Shown here in pieces: positions 1-4,783 of a stretch of 6,225 nucleotides of DNA (position 1 is the first letter of the stretch; the number at the start of each line of letters is the position of its first letter). The notes beneath the pieces were generated by a model, which was given only the letters and a program-made list of their open reading frames with translations, ran no database searches and was not told the origin of the DNA. The position numbers and the translations under genes are program-made. The DNA comes from an uncultured Prevotellaceae bacterium (lineage in GTDB: Bacteria > Bacteroidota > Bacteroidia > Bacteroidales > Bacteroidaceae). The stretch lies in NCBI GenBank assembly GCA_946415695.1, contig CAMKTM010000151.1, forward strand, positions 1 through 6,225. Direction: 5' to 3'.

Positions 1-274
1 GCTTGTAGCCTGTCTGTGCGAAGGCTTCCATGTAGTCGGCCACCTTCTCGCCCATGTAGAGCGGCGCCCCGAGCTTCTTGGCAGGAACGGGGAACTCTGG
101 CTTGAAGCCCGTGTCAACGAGGATGACTTCCTTCCCCGTGTCGATGAGGAAGTTCTGCAGCGAGCTGCGATAGATGATTTGTTCGTCGAAGGCATCTTTA
201 CCTTCCTCACCGCCAAAAGCGAACGGTTGGTTCATGAACCCGCCATCGAACATACGGATAGTTTTGATTGTCAT
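1..274 (-). CDS. MBL-fold metallo-hydrolase, N-terminal part (cut by window edge)
   Basis: The reading frame starts at the ATG at 274-272 (MTIKTIRMFDGGFMNQPFAF) and stays open to the window edge, giving 91 codons. The visible part has an N-terminal beta-strand region, then LIDTGKEVILVDTGFKPEFP at about residues 43-62. A hydrophobic strand ending in VDTGF is typical of the first strands of the metallo-beta-lactamase fold, before the zinc-binding HxHxDH motif. That motif would lie outside the window, so catalytic competence cannot be judged. Family members are hydrolases such as lactonases, glyoxalases and phosphodiesterases, and the substrate cannot be told from this fragment. It lies in the same direction as the glutathione peroxidase gene, whose stop is 70 bp upstream of this start, so the two may be co-transcribed. 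I see no clear Bacteroidetes promoter in the gap. The family call is moderately sure. Confidence 0.62.
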   Translation of the reverse strand, partial: MTIKTIRMFDGGFMNQPFAFGGEEGKDAFDEQIIYRSSLQNFLIDTGKEVILVDTGFKPEFPVPAKKLGAPLYMGEKVADYMEAFAQTGYK

Positions 275-315
275 AATATCATTATTATATAAGGAAAACT
301 TTCTGTCGGAAGAAG

Positions 316-332
316 TCTCCCTTTAGGGGAGA
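316..332 (-). terminator. Short hairpin between the peroxidase and hydrolase genes; possible weak terminator or repeat
   Basis: Bases 316-321 (TCTCCC) pair with 327-332 (GGGAGA), with a possible extra T-G pair at 322/326 and a three-base loop. It begins about 12 bases after the stop codon of the peroxidase gene on the minus strand. No clear U-run follows in that direction, so it is at best a weak intrinsic terminator. It may instead be one of the dispersed short palindromes that I recall from intergenic regions of Bacteroidales genomes. Confidence 0.35.
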
Positions 333-344
333 TTTAGAGGGTCT

Positions 345-893
345 TTATTGTTTCAGCATGGCTTCCACGTCCTTCTCGAAGTCCTTCGGCTCGGTGGTGG
401 GAGCAAAGCGCTTCACGGTCTTACCGTCCTTCGAGATGAGGAACTTGGTGAAGTTCCACTTGATGTCGCTGTCCTTCTCCACGCTCTTGCTGATGGCTTT
501 GAAGAGCGTCTTGGCCGCCTTTGCCTTCAAGCCGTTGTAGTCCTCGGTAGGCGCCTGTGTCTTCAGGTACTCGAAGATAGGCTCGGCATCGGGGCCGTTC
601 ACGTCGCCCTTCTTCATTATTTGGAACGTCACGCCGTAGTTCAGCTGGCAGAACTCCTCTATCTTGGCATCGCCCTCGGGGTCTTGTTCCTTGAACTGGT
701 TGCAGGGGAAGCCGATGACGACCAGCCCCTTGTCCCTGTACTTCTGATTGAGTTCCTCCAGTCCGGCAAACTGAGGCGTGAAGCCGCACTTGCTGGCTGT
801 GTTAACGATGAGCAGCACCTTTCCCTGGAACTGCGCAAAGTCCACCTCCTTGCCCCTGCTTGTCAGGGCCTTGAAATCATAGATTGTTTGCAT
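345..893 (-). CDS. Glutathione peroxidase (thiol peroxidase of the GPx family)
   Basis: This 182-residue protein has the usual length for a bacterial GPx. The enzyme reduces hydrogen or organic hydroperoxides in the cytoplasm; bacterial cysteine forms usually take electrons from thioredoxin rather than glutathione (family knowledge). The motifs run in order: NTASKCGFTPQF at 31-42 with the peroxidatic Cys36, GFPCNQF at 61-67 with Cys64 and Gln66, and KWNFTKFLI at 145-153 with Trp146 and Asn147. Together these give the Cys-Gln-Trp-Asn active site. Residue 36 is encoded by TGC, so this is not a selenoprotein. Cys82 in EEFCQLNYGV lies in the region that often supplies the resolving cysteine. The start is the ATG at 893-891 (MQTIYDFKAL). 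An upstream start at 989 would add 32 residues unrelated to the family and would lie upstream of the promoter at 947-975. There is no signal peptide. Confidence 0.95.
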   Translation of the reverse strand: MQTIYDFKALTSRGKEVDFAQFQGKVLLIVNTASKCGFTPQFAGLEELNQKYRDKGLVVIGFPCNQFKEQDPEGDAKIEEFCQLNYGVTFQIMKKGDVNGPDAEPIFEYLKTQAPTEDYNGLKAKAAKTLFKAISKSVEKDSDIKWNFTKFLISKDGKTVKRFAPTTEPKDFEKDVEAMLKQ

Positions 894-946
894 ATTCGTT
901 ATGTTATTACATTGAATAATCAGCCGTTTTTCATCATTTCTCACTG

Positions 947-975
947 CAAAGATAGCGAAAATAAATGAGAACAAA
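947..975 (-). promoter_or_regulatory. Bacteroidetes-type promoter of the glutathione peroxidase gene
   Basis: Read on the minus strand, TTTG (975-972) is followed after 17 bp by TATCTTTG (954-947). This matches the Bacteroidetes -33/-7 pattern TTTG, about 19 bp, TAnnTTTG, with a slightly short spacer. It lies 53 bp upstream of the chosen ATG, which leaves a leader of roughly 45 nt and supports that start over the one at 989. Confidence 0.6.
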
Positions 976-1055
976 AGCAAGAAGCACAAGAAATGATGAA
1001 ATTAATCAAAAACTGGCTTGACGAACGAAGCATTATATAGCCTTTTCTCACCTAT

Positions 1056-1090
1056 TCGGTATAACGGTATATCGATATTAGGTTATATCG
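1056..1090. repeat. Degenerate 8-bp-phased CG repeat next to the AraC remnant
   Basis: CG dinucleotides occur at 1057, 1065, 1073 and 1089, exactly on an 8-bp grid; the position at 1081 reads GG. The units resemble ATAACGGT and ATATCGAT, related to the TAACG units of the two larger arrays downstream. Its right end coincides within a few bases with the point where the AraC-like reading frame stops looking like a protein family member. Confidence 0.5.
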
Positions 1091-1094
1091 AAGA

Positions 1095-1283
1095 GAAGGC
1101 CGCACCGTCATCGACTACATCAACCAGATGCTCATGATGGAGGCTTCCTTCCTGCTACGCACATCAAGCCTCAGCATCCAGCAAATCGCCGACCGCCTCC
1201 ACTTCGCCGACACTCCCTCGCTGAGCAAGTTCTTCCTCCGCATGAAAGGCCTCTCGCCCCGCGAATATCGCAAGCGAGGTTGA
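1095..1283 (+). pseudogene. AraC-family regulator, C-terminal HTH remnant
   Basis: The plus frame from 1095 to the TGA at 1281-1283 encodes EGRTVIDYINQMLMMEASFL followed by LLRTSSLSIQQIADRLHFAD and a tail reading SLSKFFLRMKGLSPREYRKR. This is the C-terminal two thirds of an AraC DNA-binding domain. SIQQIADRLHFAD is the second-HTH entry, and FFLRMKGLSPREYRKR matches the usual F(F)xxxxGxSPxxYR ending. The frame has a stop at 1062-1064 and no start codon before Met10 of the remnant, so the sensor domain and the first part of the HTH domain are missing. The remaining 62 codons carry no internal stop, so the truncation may be fairly recent. The breakpoint abuts the 8-bp repeat at 1056-1090, which suggests a repeat-linked deletion or insertion. 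It is divergent from the peroxidase gene and is unlikely to be functional. Confidence 0.75.
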
Positions 1284-1310
1284 AAATGATAAAATTAAAC
1301 CAAAACGAGC

Positions 1311-1327
1311 TTGCGCAGGCTGCGCAA
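1311..1327. repeat. Perfect 7-bp inverted repeat with a 3-base centre
   Basis: TTGCGCA (1311-1317), GGC, TGCGCAA (1321-1327) forms a perfect dyad of 17 bp. It lies 28 bp after the AraC remnant's stop and 22 bp before the -33 box of the next promoter. It could be an operator half-site pair, or a terminator stem left from the AraC gene. No T-run follows on the plus strand, which argues against a standard terminator. Confidence 0.45.
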
Positions 1328-1349
1328 AGGGGAAATGAAGCGAAAAGGC

Positions 1350-1380
1350 TTTGCTGCAAAGGAAAGTTTTTGTAACTTTG
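1350..1380 (+). promoter_or_regulatory. Near-consensus Bacteroidetes promoter for the four-helix-bundle gene
   Basis: TTTG at 1350-1353, a spacer of exactly 19 bp, and TAACTTTG at 1373-1380 match the Bacteroidetes consensus TTTG-N19-TAnnTTTG fully. Transcription would start around 1387, so the whole left CG-phased array (1397-1486) would be transcribed as a leader of about 130 nt before the ATG at 1518. Confidence 0.7.
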
Positions 1381-1396
1381 CGGAGAATTAGAGAAT

Positions 1397-1486
1397 TGAC
1401 GTCATAACGTGATCACGGAATAACGAGGTTTCGCGTTAACGACAGGTTTCGTCATAACGAAATAACGTAATAACGATATAACGACA
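1397..1486. repeat. Left 8-bp-phased TAACG array
   Basis: CG dinucleotides fall at 1400, 1408, 1416, 1424, 1432 and 1440, then after a 2-bp slip at 1450, 1458, 1466, 1474 and 1482. Most units read TAACGnnn, with variants TGACG, TCACG and TTTCG. The last four units (from 1455) are all exact TAACG. The array contains the perfect palindrome CGTGATCACG (1408-1417) and the palindrome CGTTAACG (1434-1441). It lies in the presumed leader of the four-helix-bundle mRNA. Bases 1401-1428 recur as a direct copy at 2337-2364 (25 of 28 identical), and 1400-1425 recurs inverted at 2279-2304 (22 of 26 identical). Confidence 0.85.
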
Positions 1487-1517
1487 ACAGAGCAATTACC
1501 ACTAAAGACTAAACATC

Positions 1518-2294
1518 ATGCAAATCTCGCGATTCGGCTTCTATTGGCTCGACACTTGGGTGATGGCGAACGTGATTCAACTGGCGACGCAGGACTTCTG
1601 TTCGCGCTTCCTCAATCACTCGAACGACCCTTGCGGACGGCAGTTCGACCAGATGACGCAGGCTGCACGTTCTGCTCCTGCCAATATCGCCGAAGGCAAC
1701 TCGCGGCACTCCACTTCGAAGGAGACGGAGATGAAGCTCACGGACGTTGCCCGCGCCACGCTCTCGGAACTGGCCAACGACTACCTGAACTGGCTGCTGA
1801 GGCATGAACAGTTGCCGTGGTCAACACACTCGGCGGAATACATCGAGGTGGCAAGCGTCAAGCTCGACAAGCCAGACTATCAGGACGATGTCCTTTACCA
1901 AAGCAGCATTCATATCTTGAAGCAAAAGCATCGCTTCGACAAGTGGCTGCTTTCTGAAGATTCGATGACGGTGGCCAACTGCATCTTGGTACTCTGCAAT
2001 CGTCTTGTCCTGATGCTCAGCAGGCAGATAGAGAACCAGTTGGCGACATTCCGCGAGGAAGGCGGCTTCACGGAGGCCTTGACAGCAGAACGCCTCGCCC
2101 ATCGCGCCGAGAAGAGCCTGCAGGATGATGCGCCCCCCTGTCCGCAATGCGGCAAGCCCATGATAAAGCGCATGGCAAAAAAGGGCATGAACTCTCCGGC
2201 AGAGAGTTCTGGAGCTGTTCAAACTATCCCGCCTGTAACGGGACAAGGAATATCGTGTGAGAAATCAATTCGTTATGACGTTATCACGGGATAA
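1518..2294 (+). CDS. Four-helix-bundle protein with C-terminal zinc-ribbon 'suffix' domain; zinc ribbon frameshifted
   Basis: The uninterrupted frame gives 258 residues. Residues about 5-100 form an all-helical region with the core SAPANIAEGNSRHSTSKE (52-69), the hallmark of the four-helix-bundle family that includes 23S rRNA intervening-sequence proteins and Avd. Residues about 120-200 are a further helical region, and 207-226 begin a zinc ribbon, PCPQCGKPM (207-215), with Cys208 and Cys211. From residue 227 the frame loses family likeness. The missing half (GREFWSCSNYPACNGTRNIV) is read perfectly in the -1 frame at 2198-2257, with a stop at 2258-2260. In the main frame the protein instead runs into the repeat array and stops at 2294. 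The start at 1518 follows an A-rich leader, and no SD is visible. The architecture matches what is known as a four-helix-bundle suffix protein, whose function is not established. Nucleic-acid binding is plausible from the topoisomerase-like ribbon. The gene is either a recent pseudogene, a sequencing error, or expressed through -1 frameshifting. Confidence 0.8.
   Translation: MQISRFGFYWLDTWVMANVIQLATQDFCSRFLNHSNDPCGRQFDQMTQAARSAPANIAEGNSRHSTSKETEMKLTDVARATLSELANDYLNWLLRHEQLPWSTHSAEYIEVASVKLDKPDYQDDVLYQSSIHILKQKHRFDKWLLSEDSMTVANCILVLCNRLVLMLSRQIENQLATFREEGGFTEALTAERLAHRAEKSLQDDAPPCPQCGKPMIKRMAKKGMNSPAESSGAVQTIPPVTGQGISCEKSIRYDVITG
2177..2183 (+). other. A AAA AAG heptamer in slippery phase
   Basis: The codons GCA AAA AAG at 2175-2183 contain the heptamer A AAA AAG in the phase used by -1 ribosomal frameshifting, as in E. 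coli dnaX. A -1 slip here leads into exactly the frame that completes the zinc ribbon at 2198-2257, with no stop in between. The predicted joint is KKGHELSGREFW. It may be chance, since it encodes a Lys-Lys pair. I see no strong stem right after it; the nearest large hairpin is at 2271-2304. Confidence 0.3.
2198..2260 (+). other. Out-of-frame second half of the zinc ribbon
   Basis: In the -1 frame relative to the upstream gene, this stretch encodes GREFWSCSNYPACNGTRNIV and a TGA stop. FWxCSxYPxC is the classic second half of a topoisomerase-type C4 zinc ribbon, with Cys codons at 2216-2218 and 2234-2236 that would pair with Cys208 and Cys211. The simplest repair is to remove one CT/TC dinucleotide from CTCTCC at 2192-2197. 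That gives GMNSGREFW and a product of about 246 residues ending 10 bp before the right repeat array. Confidence 0.75.
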
Positions 2295-2304
2295 CGTTAT
2301 GACG
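2271..2304 (+). terminator. Long hairpin at the start of the right array; possible terminator or transcript-stabilising element
   Basis: Bases 2271-2285 pair with 2290-2304 as a 15-bp stem around the loop ACGG. There are 13 Watson-Crick pairs and two G-U pairs (2277/2298 and 2274/2301). The G-U pairs form only in plus-strand RNA, the sense of the four-helix-bundle mRNA. It starts 10 bases after the repaired stop at 2260. No U-run follows, so it is not a textbook intrinsic terminator. It is built from four 8-bp units, so the hairpin is an outcome of the array's own structure. Confidence 0.5.
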
Positions 2305-2364
2305 AGGCAATCGTTATAACGTCATAACAAAATAACGTCATAACGCGATGACGGAATAACGAAG
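2271..2364. repeat. Right 8-bp-phased CGTTA/TAACG array, internally inverted
   Basis: CG occurs at 2271, 2279, 2287, 2295 and 2303, then after a 1-bp slip at 2312, 2320, 2336, 2344, 2352 and 2360; the unit at 2328 is CA. The first half reads CGTTAnnn and the second TAACGnnn, turning over at the perfect palindrome CGTTATAACG (2312-2321). The array lies between the convergent ends of the four-helix-bundle gene and the minus-strand operon. It shares direct and inverted copies with the left array, as described there. Confidence 0.85.
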
Positions 2365-2421
2365 CAAGGTAACAGGCCGTGGGGTGTTGTAAATAATTGT
2401 CCTTGCAGCCGGGAAGGTCTT

Positions 2422-3174
2422 TCAAAGAAGTTTCAACAAATTGTACTGCCCTTTCTTCTGCGTCATGTTGCCAAAGTTGATGGCATGATAGGGGCAAGCA
2501 TGGTAGCAAGCAAGGCAACCCGTGCAATGTGACTGCCACTGAGGTGTTTCGTCCACAATGATGTTACCAACAGGACACATCTTTCGGCATCTGCCACAGG
2601 AAACGCATTTCCCGGCATCAACGCGGAAGTACTTGTCTGTCAAAAGGTATCGGTTGAACAATGGACGGATGATGTAGGTCTTTGTACGAGGGAAGCTACC
2701 CCGTTTCAAGCGTCGCACTGCCTTCCTATCAGAAATGCAAGTTGCAATTTCCTTTATCGCTACGCCTTCTTTTGCGAGTTTCTCTTTGCAAAGTTCCTTG
2801 CTGTCAACATCGAAGCCCGGAAGGCAGACATAGGTGTTGGGCATCTGCACCGAGAAAGCCGCATCGAGTTTCCTGCCCAAGGCTGTCTCCAAGACCTTGT
2901 CGGCATAACCCATGTCGTCGCCACAGGTCATAACGGCGTAAAGGAAGGAACCCTGTTCCCTACTCTCTTTCCCTTTGAGGATGTGTTTCATCTTGCTCAC
3001 AAAGGATTCAACGACATTTGGTATGCCCCAACTATAGACGGGAAATACAAGGCCAACGACTGGATTGTCCGTCATCGGCGGGAAAGTCATTGGCGAGAGT
3101 CTTTCGCCAAGTGCATCGGCAAGTTGTCTGGCCACATAAAGGCTGTTGCCGGTTCCGGAGAAATAGTAAATCAT
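2422..3174 (-). CDS. EFR1-family flavodoxin-ferredoxin protein
   Basis: This 250-residue cytoplasmic redox protein carries two electron-transfer modules. The N-terminal flavodoxin-like domain opens with IYYFSGTGNSLYVA (2-15), where SGTGNS is the FMN phosphate-binding loop, and has FPVYSWGIP at 44-52. The C-terminal part has two 4Fe-4S clusters of the bacterial ferredoxin type: CVSCGRCRKMCP with Cys190, 193, 196 and 200, and CTGCLACYHACP with Cys217, 220, 223 and 227. All eight cysteines are present. This order is that of EFR1-family proteins, which are presumed to move single electrons; the partner and pathway are not known from sequence. It is the last gene of the operon, and its ATG overlaps the upstream gene's TGA by 4 nt (ATGA at 3174-3171). 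Nothing looks truncated. I see no convincing terminator after it before the right repeat array. Confidence 0.9.
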   Translation of the reverse strand: MIYYFSGTGNSLYVARQLADALGERLSPMTFPPMTDNPVVGLVFPVYSWGIPNVVESFVSKMKHILKGKESREQGSFLYAVMTCGDDMGYADKVLETALGRKLDAAFSVQMPNTYVCLPGFDVDSKELCKEKLAKEGVAIKEIATCISDRKAVRRLKRGSFPRTKTYIIRPLFNRYLLTDKYFRVDAGKCVSCGRCRKMCPVGNIIVDETPQWQSHCTGCLACYHACPYHAINFGNMTQKKGQYNLLKLL

Positions 3175-3884
3175 TCTTCCAACGACTTCAGGGCTCTGTA
3201 AATGAGAATGTCGGACTGCTCCGTTATCTTGAAATTGCGCAAGTCGCCCTGAGCGATGTGCAGGGGTGCGATGCCGAGTTCGCCTGCCAGAGTGAAAATG
3301 GATTGCGATTTCTTGATACCTTGTTCATCGGCAAGCTTTATCATCTGGCGCAAGCTGGCAAGTGGGAAGGTGTGAGGCGTTTGTGCCCTCATCAGGCCTT
3401 CGCGAGGCATGAAGCCGTCGGCCGAGCGGCCGTCATTCGTCATGAGATAGGCTTCGTGACTTGGCAGAGCGGTTATGGCATTGCCGTGCGTCAGGCAGAC
3501 GGCGATGTTACGGCTGATAATGTCCTGCGTGATGAGCGGACGAACAGCATCGTGCACAAGGATGACAGCATCGGGGTCTGTCACCTTTTCTGCCAGATAT
3601 TCTATGCCGTTGCGTGCCGAGGCAAAGCAACTTTCGCCAGCAGGGATGACGCCCTTCAACTTGTCTATCTCTCCGAGTGTGGTCTCTCTGCGCACTATGA
3701 CTTCCCATTCGGGCAGGCAGACAAGGTAAATCTCGTGTACGAGCGGATGCTGCTGAAAGGCTCGCATGGTGTGGAGCAACACCATCTCGCCGTCTATCTC
3801 CATAAACTGCTTCGGGACGACGGCTTGCATGCGTTCGCCTGTCCCTCCCGCCAATATCAAGGCTATGTTGTGGCTCTGCTTCAT
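3171..3884 (-). CDS. ispD: IspD/TarI-family cytidylyltransferase (annotated by similarity as IspD)
   Basis: This 237-residue protein has the length and Rossmann-like fold signature of sugar/polyol-phosphate cytidylyltransferases, which make CDP-alcohols from CTP. Motifs in order are LAGGTGERMQ (11-20) with Arg18, PKQF with Lys25, VHDAVRP (110-116) with Asp112 and Arg115, QTPHTF (168-173), and NFKITEQSD (217-225) with Lys219 and Asp225. IspD itself makes CDP-methylerythritol in the MEP isoprenoid pathway. The related TarI makes CDP-ribitol, and the QTPHTF and FKIT wording is at least as TarI-like. The Arg normally preceding the SVxxG motif appears to be Cys86 (GESCFASARNG). The gene overlaps its neighbours by ATGA at both ends, directly after a CDP-alcohol phosphatidyltransferase gene. 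That context leaves open a CDP-polyol role outside isoprenoid synthesis. The family is sure, the exact substrate is not. Confidence 0.85.
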   Translation of the reverse strand: MKQSHNIALILAGGTGERMQAVVPKQFMEIDGEMVLLHTMRAFQQHPLVHEIYLVCLPEWEVIVRRETTLGEIDKLKGVIPAGESCFASARNGIEYLAEKVTDPDAVILVHDAVRPLITQDIISRNIAVCLTHGNAITALPSHEAYLMTNDGRSADGFMPREGLMRAQTPHTFPLASLRQMIKLADEQGIKKSQSIFTLAGELGIAPLHIAQGDLRNFKITEQSDILIYRALKSLEE

Positions 3885-4783
3885 ACGGCACGGAGTCTTT
3901 GGTGTAACTTATGGCAGATCGCTTCGTGACGGTGGATTGTGTAGAAGCGCAAGACTTCGAGCACCGTCATTTCGAAGACAAAGTATATCCACGGATGCCC
4001 GATGAACATGGAAAGGAAGAGGACTGCAACGCGCGTGTCGAAGGTCAGGATATTGCACAGCGGCATGAGCGGCAGACTTTCCTGGCGGAATTGCTGTCGC
4101 ACCGGATCGCCTACGGGCAACGTCTCCAACAAAGGACGAAGCCCTTGGAACTCTGGCGTCTGACGTTCCTGTGTACGAATGTATCGTGTGTAGAAGAAGA
4201 GATAGAACTTCTCGAACCACTCCTTTCCGTTCCACTGGAGGCTCTCCATTCGCTGTTGCTGTTCGGCGCTTGTGTCGAGCTCGCTGCCTTCCTGACCCAA
4301 CGTCACCCAAAGATGGACGTTGCGATAGTAGTCGGCAATGCCGCACTGGCGAGAATGGCAATAGAAGCCAGCCCAAAGGATGATGAGGAAAATCCAAATG
4401 CCCCAGACAGGATAGAGCCTTACGGCAATGCCGATGTAGATGCAGATGAACCAGAACTCGCCGCCAAAGCCGTCGAGCACACGGCCGATGAGCGTCTTCT
4501 GTCCCGTCATGCGAGCCAGTTGCCCGTCGGCACAGTCGTACCAGTTCGCCCAGACAAGTAGCAACATGCCGATGATGTTGTACCGGAGGTCATCGTAGGC
4601 AAAGAAGATGGCAGAAGCCGCCCCGATGACGATGCTCATCAACGTAACGGCAATGGGATGGACGTGCAGCCAACGGAAGAACAAGGCCCAAAGATAGCCA
4701 GGCGTTCGGGTGACGTAGAGTTCGAAATTGCCCTCTATGTCACGCGACTTCATTGTGGCAAGGACACGCTCCCTTAAACTCAT
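3881..4783 (-). CDS. CDP-alcohol phosphatidyltransferase family membrane protein
   Basis: This 300-residue integral membrane enzyme belongs to the family that transfers a phospho-alcohol from a CDP-alcohol. Residues 83-104, DCADGQLAR then G100 and D104, give the signature D-x2-D-G-x2-A-R-x8-G-x3-D. Hydrophobic segments lie at about 43-62, 68-80, 110-123, 126-142, 250-262 and 264-280. Two points are odd. First, the fourth signature Asp, normally three residues after Asp104, is Gly108, and Glu109 follows. Second, about 110 soluble residues (roughly 150-245) separate the middle and last membrane segments, making the protein longer than the usual 180-220 residues. The start at 4783-4781 overlaps the upstream TGA, and the end overlaps the cytidylyltransferase ATG, both as ATGA. 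The substrate is unknown; pairing with the downstream cytidylyltransferase suggests a CDP-linked polyol or a phospholipid head group. Confidence 0.87.
   Translation of the reverse strand: MSLRERVLATMKSRDIEGNFELYVTRTPGYLWALFFRWLHVHPIAVTLMSIVIGAASAIFFAYDDLRYNIIGMLLLVWANWYDCADGQLARMTGQKTLIGRVLDGFGGEFWFICIYIGIAVRLYPVWGIWIFLIILWAGFYCHSRQCGIADYYRNVHLWVTLGQEGSELDTSAEQQQRMESLQWNGKEWFEKFYLFFYTRYIRTQERQTPEFQGLRPLLETLPVGDPVRQQFRQESLPLMPLCNILTFDTRVAVLFLSMFIGHPWIYFVFEMTVLEVLRFYTIHRHEAICHKLHQRLRAV

Noticed and set aside
275..315. Promoter for the MBL-fold gene in the AT-rich stretch before its start
   Set aside because: TTATATAAT-like sequence is present on the minus strand, but there is no TAnnTTTG box and no spaced TTTG.
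348..968. Long plus-strand open frame opposite the glutathione peroxidase gene
   Set aside because: It is the antisense shadow of a clear gene; its translation is Leu/Val-rich without any motif.
893..989. Upstream start for the glutathione peroxidase, adding a hydrophobic N-terminus like a signal peptide
   Set aside because: The promoter at 947-975 would lie inside that extension, the family starts near the ATG at 893, and the extra residues have no family match.
993..1040. 15-residue plus-strand ORF starting MMKLIKNWLDERSII
   Set aside because: It is too short, has no recognisable family, and cannot be linked in frame to the AraC remnant.
1518..2294. Diversity-generating retroelement with an Avd-type accessory protein
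   Set aside because: The helical bundle is only distantly like Avd; there is no reverse transcriptase, template repeat or variable repeat in the window.
1397..2364. CRISPR array
   Set aside because: The repeats have an 8-bp period with no unique spacers of 25-40 bp, and no cas gene is present.
2400..2421. Terminator for the minus-strand operon (CCTT/AAGG pairing around 2401-2417)
   Set aside because: The stem is only about four base pairs, with no U-run directly after it.
3018..3929. 303-codon plus-strand open frame opposite the cytidylyltransferase
   Set aside because: It is longer than the real gene, but the minus-strand frame carries all the IspD-family motifs, so this is a shadow caused by codon bias.
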